Of a DNA stretch of 40,617 bases, positions 1 to 14,536 are shown one piece after another. Origin of the DNA: Didymodactylos carnosus (taxonomy: Eukaryota; Rotifera; Eurotatoria; Philodinida; Philodinidae). A program made the position numbers and the translations under genes. Location of the stretch: contig CAJNOQ010000819.1 of the NCBI GenBank assembly GCA_905250885.1, forward strand, positions 1 to 40,617, read 5' to 3'. Numbering within the stretch: the first letter of the stretch is position 1; every line of letters begins with the position of its first letter. Below the pieces are notes generated by a model, which was given only the letters and a program-made list of their open reading frames with translations, had not been told where the DNA came from and ran no database searches.

Positions 1-2187
<2,187 letters not shown>

Positions 2188-2191
2188 CCGA

Positions 2192-2194
2192 CCT
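2192..2194 (-). other. Candidate 3' splice site just upstream of the Src ATG
   Basis: On the minus strand a T-rich tract ends in TTTAAG at 2193-2194, only 5 nt before the MGNC start codon. It could accept a spliced leader or close a 5'-UTR intron. The similar placement in the other genes of the window gives it some weight; taken alone it is weak. Confidence 0.4.
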
Positions 2195-2617
2195 TAAAGA
2201 AAACAAAGGAGAAGAAAGTCTATTAGAAATAAATTTTTATGAGATTTTTGTCCAAACGCTTTTTATATATACATTAGAAAATGTATTTTACACTGTAGAA
2301 AATAAACGACAAAACTTTTCTTATGTCAGACGGAAACAATCAAACTAATGAATGATGAATGTACATTATGCCGTCAATATTTTTCAAGACACACCACATC
2401 TGGTAAATTAGTTTATTCTCCGGTATCAACAGAAATATTATATTCATGTTTATTGATCAAAAAACGAAAATTATCTTACAAAGAAGAAAAGATTTGATTA
2501 AAAGTTCGTTTAGAAGTTTGAGAAAATATATTAGACGAAAAAAGTGTGTATATAGTCCCGTTAGTCTTTTCATTACCACCACCTCCATACTTTTATGTCT
2601 GTTCTATTAAAACTTAC
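2195..2617. other. Gap between Src exon 1 and an exon-like ORF
   Basis: AT-rich sequence of about 420 bp with no further coding exon that I can support. On the minus strand it would be the 5' flank, 5' UTR or an intron of the Src-family gene. Confidence 0.5.
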
Positions 2618-2824
2618 TTGTATTTTTACTTTTGCCTCATTCAAACGTTGCTCCGTTCTTTTTGCAATATCTCGCGCATTTTCCACAAATATTTTGGCAT
2701 CCGGATGTTCAACAAAAAAATGTTGAGTTTTTTTTTCAACTTCTTGTAAAAAGTTTTGTACTCGATGTTTATAGGATAAATGTTTTGTATCGTTATTCAT
2801 ACGTTGTTTATCGTTGACGCACAT
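2618..2824 (-). CDS. Unassigned exon-like ORF with a good donor
   Basis: The ORF has two in-frame ATGs (2824 and 2800) and reads 69 codons to a consensus GTAAGT donor, leaving phase 0. It is charged and likely helical (for example VEKKTQHFFVEHPDAK), which looks more like coding sequence than its surroundings do. I do not recognise a family. If not spliced, it would end after 14 more codons at 2573. Joining it to the acceptor at 2193 does not keep the Src frame, so it is probably not an N-terminal extension of the kinase. It may be the first exon of a small separate gene, or a 5'-UTR exon with an upstream ORF. Confidence 0.3.
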
Positions 2825-4632
2825 ACAAGTAGTTATAATAACTCAAAACTTCTTTTTTGCTTAAAATATTATAAAATATAACACATTCATCGTTATTTTT
2901 TTCTTTGTTCTTCTACGTTTTTTTTACACTTCATATATTTTTGAAATATGAAAGAAAGAAATAGAACCATTTTATTATTCTATACAGTCACGTTTGATTG
3001 CTTTTTAAAGAAAGTTTATATCAAAATTTAAATGTTCAAGATTATTTTTTATATCAAATGTAAAACAAAAATGTACCGAATATATGATATTATAAATGAA
3101 AAAAAAATATATATGTTAGACAAATTGACTTCATGGATTTTGTGTCTAAAAAGGTACAGTAATAAAAAAACCGAACAAAAAATATCCTTTTTTTTTCTTA
3201 TTTTAACATAAATAAACAGACGACACGCACGCATAAACTAGTTACGCGAGTGCTACAGGGTAATGAAAGAAAAAAAAAATACCAATTAAAAAAAACGAAC
3301 AATGACTCATCAAAACACATTTGTAATTATATCATGTGTATTCCAGCATAGAAGTTTCAAGAAGAGTTGTTATTTTTTTGTACGATTAACATCAGAACAT
3401 GATAGTGAATAGTTTTCTATCATTCATAGTGATTCACTTCTTCTAAAGAATGATTTCATATGACTACATCTAATCGTCCTAAAAGTGATGGAGATTACGT
3501 GCCATTTTGACACAAATGTTCTGCGTACTACAATGAGTAATTTTGATTCTTTAAATTTGCCTTTAGACGAAAGAACGAATAAACAATTATCAGATTATAC
3601 AAAAAATCAACTGAAAAGTACCGAAAATTCATTAGGACTTTTCTAATGTTGCTTTTATTCTCAAACTGGAAAATGGTCTAAGATGGAAATAGTCCATTAT
3701 TTATCTTTTCTTCTCTACACCTAAAGCTACTTTACTACGGAGCTATGCCATCATGCTGCTTTACAACTCTCCAAATGAGACATTTATCATGTTGATTAAA
3801 AAGAAAATCAGTTATTCGTGTATAAATCACAGGATTTTTATGGGTATTATACTAAAAAGATAGATACAAATGTGTCGATAACAATAGACTTTATACACTA
3901 TTTCCATCTCTCTCTTCTCCACTTTCAGTTGTTTACTATATGATTTATATTATCTACAAAATATTGATTTCATTATACATCAGAGAGTTCTCAAAAAGTA
4001 ACATGGGTAAAATATGATGAATAAGAAAATTACAGATACGAACATCTAAACTGTCACCTTCAACTAGATTTCTCCTCTACTATTTTATTTTAACGATATT
4101 TTTAAGACGCTATTTTTTCCAAGAAAAAAGAAATGATAAATCAGTCGAGATCATTAGACTAAACTCAAATAAGATGTAAATAAAATCGATATGCGTATGA
4201 TGATTTGTTGATGGCAAATGATGCATTCACATTTCTATGCCTGAAAGCGTTACATATAAGATCGAAACTAGAAATAGTCAATCGATATCCATTGTATATA
4301 ACAATCTATCTTCAATAAACATAATTTTTACCTCAATTCATTGTTTATTACTTGAATATTATATATCAACTCATCTGAAAATCGATGATATTAACATAAT
4401 ACATGACATTTGATCAATGTCAAATATTTAAACTAAATATGGAAATACTTTGAAGTATAAAATAACGTTATTTTTGATTAATTAATTGATTTATCATTGT
4501 ATAAATTGAAGTTCGATATTATTTATCCATTTGAAAAAAAGATGATTAAATAAATCTGAAATAAAAACAACAAAAATATTTCTTTCTTATTATATTACAA
4601 TAGATAAAAAATATCAAAAATCCATTCTCATT

Positions 4633-4657
4633 TATATATATATATATATATATATAT
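4633..4657. repeat. (TA)n microsatellite
   Basis: Uninterrupted run of about 12 TA units. A shorter AT run lies in a MAU2 intron near 7689-7704. Confidence 0.95.
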
Positions 4658-7091
4658 GAACTTCATGTTACCACCTCCATCTATATGATCGATAATATTT
4701 CTTGTATAGGTTACGAGTCTTTCTTTTTTTTTCGTATTTGACATTGAATTGTATATATATCTACCATCTGTACACATTGTAAGATATATATATAGTTTTT
4801 TTTTTTCGTTTTTTTTGCATAATATTATTATGCGTATACACACACACACATATACAAACGAAAATGCAAAAAAGTCATTTAAAATAGACTATTTAAAATA
4901 TCTGAACACATAATTTATATCACGAATGTAAAACAAAGAGAAGAACAAAAACATTATCTAGGATAAAAGAAAAAAAATTAAAGAATTCTGTATTCATCAT
5001 AATGAATAAAAAAGAAGAGAAAAACGTCAAGAAGAAAAATAAAATATAAAAACTGTCTATTGCTATAAGATGATAGAAAATAAGATTTAATTCAATTGTA
5101 AAAGTAAAAGATTGATGATAATTCTGAAAGTGGGAGTTAAATGAGTTTTTATACGAGTGAACTATCATTTTTCTCCGAAAATGAGTGATTATTGTAAAAA
5201 GAAACAATAATCACATAAGACGATAGCTTCTTGTTTGTTTAAAATACAAAACGAAGAGCTGCTAAACAATATAACAATAATTTTGATAATTTATCCTTAA
5301 AAATCTCAAATTTGATCATGCAATAGTTTTGTGTACGTTTACTGATGGAAAACTTTTTTATCCAATAAATACGGATAATATGTCTACTAGTTTTTTATTT
5401 ATAATACGTAAAAGAATGAAGGAAAAAAAAGAAGAACAAAAATAAGTTGTTGAAAAATGAAAAATTCTAAACTAAAATATTATATGTTTTTTTTTTTTTC
5501 ATATATCTTCGTCTATCATGTTATGATGAAGAAGATGGATAGAAACAGGTGTTCTGTCAAAAATCGACAATCAATACACAAATAGAAAAACAAACAACTA
5601 ATTTTAAAATGTTTGACAGATAAAAAGAAAGAAATGTAGGTGTCCCTGTATGAACAAGACCACAGAAAAAGAGTAATTTTATCTCTATCTGTTTAAAACA
5701 ACATACCCGTTACTTCAATTGTCTATATTCGTAATCACTATGATATATGTTAATAAAAGAACAGTTAAAATTTGCTCATCTACTATTTGATATTATATAT
5801 ATTTTTTTTCTTCGTCTTTTGGGAGGAGTAATTTGAAAACGATCTGGCATCATATTCATCGATACTCATATTCATACAATTGGAATTAGATTACTTTAGT
5901 GTTCTAATGTGTCACAATGTAAAAGGAAGAGAAGAGACAAGAACTGAAAAAGTGTATAGTGAATGCCTTATGTTACTCTGCTACACATTGACCTTAGATA
6001 TATACAATGTATATGAAAGAATAACAAACACATATTTTGTACACTTTTTTCTTTTTTTTTTTTTTTTTGTATCTTTCGAACTGTACACATATATATATAA
6101 TTTAAAAAAACAATAATAGAAATTCTTTTGAATATACACAAGAAGGAAGAAAAGAAACAAAAATAAAATATCATCGACACTATGAATAGAGGAACGAGAA
6201 ATGTATCTAATTTAGTTACAATTTTTTTGTTTTTTTTTTGTAGCTCACAATTTTTAAACTCTTTAATTATGAATAAAAGCCTTATTTGTGATTAGTTACA
6301 GTTAAATAATTTTAATGATAAAAATTGAACAGACAATATTATTTAGGATAAAATTGTAAACATTTTTTTGTAATAAGTCGATAAAAAGTAGAATAGAAAC
6401 TTATTATATTAAACAGTAGAAAGATAAATAAAACTTTCTTTCAATTTAACGTTGTTCAATTAATTTCATTCTGATTGACTTAATATTAGAAGACGTTTTA
6501 TACAAGACAAATATTTTGAATATAATATACGCAGAAAAACAGTATTGTGAATATCACAATCTGTCACGGAGCACTTTATCTTTTTTCTTATAGAACGTTA
6601 AATCAAAGTACAAGTAGAAATTTAAAAAATGCTTTGAAATGTTTCAAAAAATCTTAACTGCCATGACAGATTAGAAATATTAGTCGAAGATTGATGAATA
6701 ATCAGAAATAGCGTTTCTACGATATCGAAAAAATTTAAATTTATCTGTTTAGTGTGTTTAATCAATTAAAATTACTTATAAAAATTTGTTTGTAACTATT
6801 CTTCTTTCACTGATGAATAAAATTTATCATATAGAATACATTTCTAGATAAGAATAATCAATATTAACCAAATGAAATAGTCTATATTAATAAGTAATAA
6901 AATAAGAAAAGAAATTTCAATCTATAGACAAAAGTAAATTCTTTTCAATATATTTATCCAGATTGAATCGAAGTATAAGAATAACGAGTTATTTAATAAT
7001 TCAGAAGTAAAAAAATAATATTTAATCAAGTTCACTTATTATTGAAAGTCAGTTTTCATCATCTAACAATATTTATTGATAAATTTTTTAT

Positions 7092-7127
7092 ACAGACAGA
7101 CAGACAGACAAACAACAACAACAACAG
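7092..7127. repeat. CAGA / CAA simple repeat
   Basis: About four to five ACAG units run into a series of AAC units. This is downstream of the MAU2 stop codon on the minus strand, so it may lie in the 3' UTR. Confidence 0.9.
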
Positions 7128-7367
7128 AGCAAAACAAAAAAACGGTAAATATAGACACACTTGCGTGAGGAAATAGAACGACGCGTAAGTAAGTATATTG
7201 TTAGACAATAAAATGTCAGCAGAAATGTATAAAAATTGAAAAAAAAAATGACATGTTGATAATAACATGCAAGAGATCAAAATTACAGAGTTATCTGGCA
7301 TGTACAAGGTTAATATTGACTCAGTAACAAACTCGAATACACATAAAGTTGAATTAATTATTATTCA

Positions 7368-10300
7368 TTATATTTCAATTGGACATGGACCTGTAACAAC
7401 AAACAAAAAGATGTTATCTTACTTACGTATAAATAATTCATTATTTTTTTGAAACATACCCTCTGTCCACTAGAAAAAGAGATAGAAATCATAATAACAT
7501 TTATTCGTTGAAAAAAATAGAAAATAAGTTTTATTTACTTACTGCTAATAAATGATGATGTTCTGGCAATGCTGTAGTTGAATAAGAATCTTTTTGTAAT
7601 GCATCCGTTATTTGAATGATTTTTTCATTGGTTTCAACCAGTCGAGGATCATTACACATATGATATAAATCTACGATGAGAATCATCGATATATATATAT
7701 ATATGATAAAACATCATTATACTATCAAACCTCTCAATATTGACATTGTACTCAATTGTGAACTATAGTCTGGTATACTAGAACCAATTGTTGTAGCCGA
7801 TTGTAACATATTTGCACTTTCCTGAAAATATCAAATTACATTTATATTTATTAAATATAAAAAAGATGAAATAAATATTTAAAATAAATTACTTGAAAAT
7901 TTTGCATTCTAAAAAACAATTGTCCAAGTATAATGAATGTATTCGTTAATATTTTATTTAAATCTTCATTACTAGCAAAATTAGCTGCACGACGAAATAA
8001 TTCTCTATAAAAACGAAATATTTATAAAGTTTATAAATCATTAATAATGATTAATTTACTTTGCTTCTGGTATACGAGTTTTGCTTAAATGTTGTAGAGC
8101 ATTCAAAAAGTTTGCAATTGCATGTAATAATTGTGAACTATAATAGTAATAATGAGATAAATATTAAAAAAAATAAAAAACATTTTTCTTTCTCTTACTG
8201 TGTTGTTGTTAATTCTAAATTGATTTGTTGTAATATTGGTAATAAATGTGTTTGTTTACGTAATCTCATATAGGTAATTATCAAGTTAGCTAATACAATA
8301 AATCGAAAATCTTTATCACCAGGAAACTAGAAATAGATCAAAACATTTACATCACATTGTTTATACAAAAAAAATAGAATTGTGCTAATCATTGGAAAAA
8401 AAATTGATCAATCTATTAAAAATCTAAATTTTTTGATTGTAAAAGATAACAAAATCTTTCTGTATGTCGATAAGTATATATACACTATTTAGACTCATCA
8501 TAAGCGATCAATTGTCATTTTTCATAACAATTGAATAGTTAAAATCATTCATTGAGAAAAATATATGTAATTATACATACTAGTATAGAGAATCTAGAAA
8601 ATCAATGAATTCAGATTCGATTTCTGATCGAGATATGTATTTTTCTTCTCAATATTTGTCAAACAAATTTCTCTCAATAAGATTTTAAACTTAGTTCCAT
8701 AAAATGTAGCAAATAGAGATGACTGAGTAAAAAATCAATTAATTAATATCCTAAAGATATTGTCTATCTTAACGCAAAACAATTGTAATTCTTTGTATTC
8801 GATGATTTTCTCACTTATGTCAAAATAATAATAATAAGAGGAAAAGAAATCACTTATATGTGTATAAATTAAGTCTGGTATTCGTTATCGGAAAGACTAT
8901 AATCTCTGCTTCTTATATATACAAAACAAAATTGTGTGGTAAAACATAACATAATAAGAAAAAAAAAATTCTACTTATGGAAGAAAAACGAAATATTACC
9001 AAATCAGAGATACAAAAAAAAATATATCAAGAAAACATCTGTAAGTAAAGGACAAATAATTAAGTGTTCAAAGACTCTAGATCTATCTATTCTTCAACGA
9101 TAACAGCAGATACGAAATATCATTTTTTTTTTAGTACAATGTAAGAATATTTCATAAGTGACTACCATCTGTTCAATCTAAAGTGCCACAAAATAATACT
9201 GTTTCAAAGGGATATTCTTTTAGGTTTAGCATAGTTAATGTATCCCTGTTGATATCAAAATCATTAACATCAACCTATTTTTCGTTTTTCTTGTAATTAT
9301 CACCTTGTTACTTTCAATTACTTTTTTAATTTATTTTGTTTCAAAAGTACAATTTTAATCTATAAAAGATGAAATTATTTTTCGTATCATTTTAGAATGA
9401 CAAATAATCATTTTTATATATATTTTTTCTTGTTTTTTTCTCCTTGATTGTACGAAAGTTAAAGACAATCTTGTCTCGTTTTAAAAGTGGGAACGTTATA
9501 ATTACAGCTTACATCTTTCGATAAAATATTACAAAGAACATTATGATCGATTTCTATGGTAAGAACAGTATATACTAGACACATACTATAATTTACACGA
9601 TCAATTTTTCAAACAAAAACTACACACAAAGATATCACTGATTCCAAAATAAAAATTAATACTGTTGAAAATCAATGTCTAAATTCTCCAAAAGTATATT
9701 GTAAAAAAAAAAATGGTCTTCTCTGAATATGATCGTATCCAACTGTACGAATTGGATAAAGTAAAAAAATTGAGTAAGAATCTATTGAAAATGTAGCATT
9801 TGAATGTCAAGAACAAATATAATCAAGATTAAATTAAAGAAGGATACATTCTTATCCTGTTCTATCGATGAATGGTATCTGTCTACGTCTTTCCCTCTTA
9901 TCATCAGATTATAGTCAATTAATTATCAGAATAAAAAAAATATACAGTATAAATTTATTATTAATTAGTGTTTTAAATGCTGCATTGACAAGTGATGAAA
10001 CAATAAATTTAAACAAGTATCTAAGACAGGTTAGTTCTGTCTTTTGAACATGAATCTAATTACGTAGAAGAAGTGAATATCTACGCTTCCTTCAATATTC
10101 AATAGTCATTTTAACATTTTACTTTCTATGATTTATATATCATATCTGTCAAACTACGGAGATATAATACCATTTTCAATTAAAAGAGCCGATATACACT
10201 TTTTATGTATACGATAACTAGAATTAATGTGTTTTATTTCTCTTACAAACACCAGACGTTTCGTTATAACTGTATAAAAATAAACAAAATATATTCTTAC

Positions 10301-12801
10301 CCGTGTGCGTAAAGCAGCAGCAAATTGCGCTTCAGATACTTCGAGCATATTCAACGATGTTGCATATAAACCCTATAGAAATATAAAGAAAAAAAAATGA
10401 GAGAATCAGAGATAATTAAAAATATTTATCTTACCAATAAAGCATGAATCGTTAAACTTCGTTGAGTTTTGCTGTTAGAATCAGCGGCATTCAGTCGACA
10501 TAATGTTGCAATCTAGAAAAAAAGAAATGAGTTATTTATGCTTCGAACACGATAACGTTACTTAAACGATATACCTCTTTTATAGCTATCGATTTATTAC
10601 ATGTTAATAAATGACATTGTATTCGACATTCATAAAATAACATTTCAACAGCTATTAAAAATGGACTGGTATCCAAACCTAAATAAACAAAAGATGATAC
10701 TTTTTTGTCTTTCTATACTCAAAAATTCCATTTTATATACTTTTAATTTGATCAATCTGAGCTTGAGCTTTATCAGCATATTTCAATGCTTTATCTAAAC
10801 GTCCACATAACATTGAATGTAAAACAGTTAGCTAAAAAATACCCGCAAAAAGGACCATTAGAATATGATTGAAGAAAATAAATGAACAAAGCATACTAAA
10901 TAAACTAAAACATTCAAATGATCGCGCGATAACCATGTAAATTGTTCAAGTGGATTTGTCACTAAAGATGCTTCTATAGAAATAAAAATAGAAAATGCAA
11001 ACAATAGATAATGAGAAATGTTCGAAAAAATTACCTTCTTCTGGTCTACTAGCCAATTGTTGAATACTTTGTTGTAACGCTGTTAATGAATGTTTTGACG
11101 TTTTAACCTAGACGATAAAAAAAAGCAACCCGTTGTATTAGTTAAGAGAAAAAGAAATTAAATTAAAATTAAACCGACTTACTTGACCCAAACCAAAACA
11201 TGAACATGATATGTGAAGTACAAGATATAATATTCGTAATGTTTCAATATGAGAATAATTTCCTTTCATCGAATTAATATGATCCAAACATGGTGTTAAT
11301 AAATTTTGTGCTTCAGCATAATCTTTAATTAATATACGTAACTAGAATAAAAAAAAGGAAAAGTAACTACTTCTCATCGAACAGTTAATCAAGAATATTA
11401 AATAAAACTGATACAATCTCTTTATTTGCCAGACATAATTATTGAAGTACAGCCACAGAACTCCAACGAAGAAAAAAAAAACATTTATCCAACATAGAGC
11501 TGTGTAGAAAATTCTAGCGTAACTAGTGTTCTTATATGAATGTGAACTTATTCCTCTTTTTTCTCTCAACACACAAAGTTTCTATGTATAGCTCTAGATC
11601 TATTGTAGAAGAGCGATACAAGAGGATGTAAATTATTCGTTTATGTTTTGTTTAGATCACTTTCAACTCGTACATATGTCAGAACTTTAATGAAAATTTT
11701 TCTGGAACATTTTCACATAAATAACCAGAGAAAAAACTTGATAGAACAAGAAATAATTGATATAAATCTTACGCAAATCTGAGTGTAAAATCTTATTTGT
11801 AAAACCTCTGAACGTTTTAATTTTAATTGGAACACGTTCTAAAAAAACTGTCTTATTTTTCTGCTTTACGATGATTTTTTGATAAAAAACTGTGTACTTT
11901 CTTTTCCTAAATAAAATAATATTCAACTATGAGAAGTAGCAATAATTCTTAACTAACCATCACTTTTGTTAAGCGAAATAATATTTGACAAAATACTGCA
12001 CCAATTCGTGTACAAAACTGAAACCCGGCATCGGCATAGAACAATGATGTGTTAAAATCTTCCTGAGAATGGTAAAGCGCCTAGAAGTATACAAACATTT
12101 AAAGAATGTTACGGAGACAGAATGTATATTTTACTATAATTTGAAATATAACTCGACAATGCCAGTAGGGATTTTGTGCTGATAGTTCCAATGCTTGTTG
12201 CAACATCGTTAGAGCATTTGTTGGTTGATTCTAAGATAAAAGTAGGCAAATAAGAAAGAAAGTTGCCATTGAACAATTGATACAAGATACTAACTCGATT
12301 ACTATAAAGTTTGGCTAGTAGACAAGCACTTTCCAAATTCACTTCGTCCGTAATCTTTAATTGAATAACTGCGGTTAAGTCTAAATAATTTTTTCATTCA
12401 AACTATATTTATTATTGACTAGTAAGAAGAACGTTTATAGATCCGACACACAATCACTTTCGTGAAGATTATCGAACTATAGAATAGTAATAAAAGGATA
12501 CTGGCTGAGCCAATTGACACTAAATTAGAAATAATCTCAAATTAAAATAACTAAGACCCGATAAGTGTGTTTTACATACAGCTTTCTCTAAGTGTCTTGC
12601 AGCTACATCCACATTCGAACTATGATGTAATAGTATCCGGCCAATTTGCAAGTGGATTTTTGCTTCGACTGCTGGTGTAATTGTCAATGTAAGAACAGCT
12701 TGTAAACAATGTACACATAAACGATAATTTGGAGTGGGTGTACAGGTACGAAAAAATTCAGCAGAACCCAACAATGAATTCAATAAATTGCTAGAAGACA
12801 T
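7368..12801 (-). CDS. MAU2: MAU2/SCC4 cohesin-loading factor subunit, complete
   Basis: MAU2 (Scc4) binds the N terminus of NIPBL/Scc2; the pair loads cohesin onto chromatin. The spliced model has 18 exons, 1755 nt and 584 residues, close to the roughly 610 of vertebrate MAU2. Conserved stretches in order are LCVHCLQAV, RHLEKA, QNPYWHCR, TWLSRDHLNVLVYL, SEAQFAAALRT, ANFASNEDLNK and a C-terminal WTEGPCP. The body is helical, as expected for the TPR-like superhelix that wraps the NIPBL peptide. The start is ATG 12801, giving MSSSNLLNSLLG; the TTG upstream is not needed. The exon 1 donor is read as GTAAAA (exon end 12576) rather than the GTATGT four bases earlier, because only that choice keeps phase and the EKAVYLTAV alignment. 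Intron 11 is long (about 2 kb). It is divergent from ARL3. Identity is secure; the exon 1/2 junction is slightly less so. Confidence 0.96.
7460..7469 (-). other. MAU2: 10-nt microexon of MAU2
   Basis: The exon supplies TGG ACA GAG G, between a TTTCTAG acceptor and a GTATGT donor. Its last G joins GT CCA of the final exon after an ACAG acceptor, giving WTEGPCP, which matches the WTDGPPP-type C-terminal motif of animal MAU2. Reading through the donor instead gives an unrelated tail and a stop. Confidence 0.85.
8327..10300 (-). other. Long MAU2 intron 11
   Basis: Roughly 2 kb of AT-rich sequence in a gene whose other introns are mostly near 60 nt. No inverted repeat, ORF with domain signal or nested gene was seen. 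An old, decayed insertion could explain its size, but nothing visible shows one. Confidence 0.7.
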
Positions 12802-12824
12802 GGTATCTTGCAATCAGTATTTTC

Positions 12825-12827
12825 TCT
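12825..12827 (-). other. Candidate 3' splice site upstream of the MAU2 ATG
   Basis: Minus-strand TTCTTTTTAG ends 24 nt before the ATG. It is a good acceptor with no nearby donor, so it fits either a spliced-leader acceptor or the end of a 5'-UTR intron. Confidence 0.45.
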
Positions 12828-14486
12828 AAAAAGAATTAAAAAGTCAAATGTTTCTACATAAATATTAGGAGCAATGTATTTTCCTGTTAGATTCTGAACC
12901 GCCCATCTTCCGAAGCTTAGATTTAGAATTTTAGTGCTGCAGCGTAAACGGCAACCAACGTTCGACGCACCTAGGGTACAATCAGTGCACTTAAATACCA
13001 AGAACAATCTCTAGCTAATTATTTACGTCATTAGTTGAGTTTTTTATCCTAGTGTCTACGCATGGCATGTATAATCTCATATGCTATATATATCCAGGGC
13101 TTCTATGAAACGAAAACAGGTATGATACGCACACACTTTCTGGAAAAAACATTGCATCACCGTATCTATGGTCGTTTTCTAAAGCAGCACTGATATCTCA
13201 CCAAAAGTGTCGTAGCGCCACGATAAAATTGTGGCACTAAAAGTTTTGAATAACATTCTATGCCTTTATCGTTGTTTTCTTTTAGCTCCAAATATTACCT
13301 GCAAGGAGAGACTATCTACGTCAACTTTCATTAATCATGGCTCCTTGAAACTACGATTTTTGCAGTAAACGAGATTTTTTGGAGCAAGTTAATAGAAAGG
13401 TGACCTAAGGTACAGCTTCTCACCAATTAAAAAAGTATTGTCATCCTTTCTAAGCATGATAGATCAACTTTTTTTGAAAGTGTGATGATCAAACAGCCTA
13501 ATTTGTGAACAGTTATTTCAAAGTTAGGCGCTATCTTTTTATTTAGATTCTTATTAACAGCGTCCTCTAACGTCAAGGCAAGTGACTGTAGAGGACGTTA
13601 ATCACGATGGATGAAACTGAAATGGCGTCGATACCATCAACGTTCGCAAAACCATACATAAGAATCTGTGCAAATTGTATAATATAATACGTTGTATGCT
13701 TATTATTAATAGTAATTAGAACATGCGAAATACCATACAACACATCATGCAGTTTTCAGATCATCAGATCATTAACTTCACTGTTTTCCAAATTCGGAAG
13801 TAGGTCCGATTTAAAATGAGCTTTTTCAATGTCTATATAGTCAACTACGATCCATTTCTTAACTCTCAGGCTTTTCGCACCCATATCTTTTATATCATAT
13901 CTGGTAATTACTATAGATCAGCGCGATTTTAATTACAATAAAAAAAAAGTAGCTTTTTAAAAGCACTAATGCACTTGACAGTTTAACTGGTTATTTTTAC
14001 GCCTTGTTATTTATCAATATCAAATTAAAGACACTTGGCTTGAAAGAAAAGTGCTTATATTTATACTTCCAGACGTTTTCTTCATAGTAACGTGGAGGCC
14101 CCTTAGTAACCTACTAAATGATGATTTCTCATTTATAAATTGATAAAAATAAATAACGAAATATTTGGTACATCCCCTGGTACTGGAAAAGATTGATAAC
14201 TTACTATTATCACAAATCAGATGTAATCTTTTTATGGTTTTTACCCTAAAATGTTTCATTGAAAGAGTTGTTAAGACATTGCACTTTTTCGTTTTATAAA
14301 AAGTCATCGACATTTTTGTGAAAAAAAAATGCGCTTCAGTTGATTCGTCGTATCTTTTCACTAGCTTTCGAGGAATAAGAAGAGAACTACCGAAACGAGA
14401 GAAAAGTATTTGACTTTTAAATTTCTCTATCGACTTTACGCATTAATATTTATAATTATCGTTTAAACTTCCTTTAAAATTTTTGT
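12828..14486. other. Divergent intergenic region between MAU2 and ARL3
   Basis: About 1.66 kb that should hold the promoters of both genes. It is less A/T-monotonous than the 2.8-7.3 kb region. I see one short hairpin (13561-13597) but no recognisable core promoter motif. The short ORFs here have no family signal. Confidence 0.55.
13561..13597. repeat. Short hairpin
   Basis: CGTCCTCTA and TAGAGGACG form a perfect 9-bp stem with a 19-nt loop. It lies in the divergent intergenic region. No T-tract or family signature reveals a function; it may be the remnant of a small inverted-repeat element. Confidence 0.6.
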
Positions 14487-14488
14487 AG
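14487..14488 (+). other. Candidate 3' splice site upstream of the ARL3 ATG
   Basis: The tract TTTTTGTAG ends at 14488, 48 nt upstream of the ATG. Taken as real, the first coding exon would be 14489-14539: a short leader plus only the initiator codon. Confidence 0.4.
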
Positions 14489-14536
14489 ATCCAAGAGCAA
14501 ACGTCATTGAGAATTATAAGCGTTAATTAAAAGAAA

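Larger units (their letters stand above)
2825..7367. other. Long AT-rich intergenic region with no gene seen
   Basis: About 4.5 kb between the 3' end of MAU2 and the Src-side ORF. It has many A/T homopolymers, a (TA)n run, a short AC run near 4840 and a CAGA/CAA repeat near 7100. ORFs here are short, low-complexity and lack domain signal or paired splice sites. It should hold the MAU2 3' UTR and possibly upstream exons or control regions of the Src gene, but nothing specific can be assigned. Confidence 0.6.
7368..12801 (-). other. MAU2: MAU2 exon map
   Basis: Exons in transcript order: 12576-12801, 12295-12380, 12135-12230, 11958-12080, 11183-11341, 11035-11107, 10897-10973, 10741-10831, 10575-10678, 10435-10512, 10301-10372, 8199-8326, 8060-8137, 7893-8004, 7731-7821, 7543-7670, 7460-7469 and 7368-7390. 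All introns are GT-AG. Most are about 50-75 nt; the exceptions are introns 1 (195 nt), 4 (about 620 nt) and 11 (about 1970 nt). The stop is TAA at 7368-7370. Confidence 0.88.

Noticed and set aside
2192-2824. Orphan ORF as an N-terminal extension of the Src-family kinase
   Set aside because: Splicing the donor at 2617 to the AG at 2193 puts Src exon 1 in the wrong frame and soon meets a stop; MGNC is a normal SFK N terminus.
4628-6180. Several 70-95-codon ORFs in the gene-free region
   Set aside because: Composition (Ile/Tyr/Lys/Phe runs) follows the A/T-rich DNA and simple repeats; no conserved motif or consistent splice sites.
12576-12583. GTATGT as the MAU2 exon 1 donor
   Set aside because: It has the better consensus, but it leaves phase 0, which does not fit the phase of exon 2; the GTAAAA four bases later restores the frame and the alignment.
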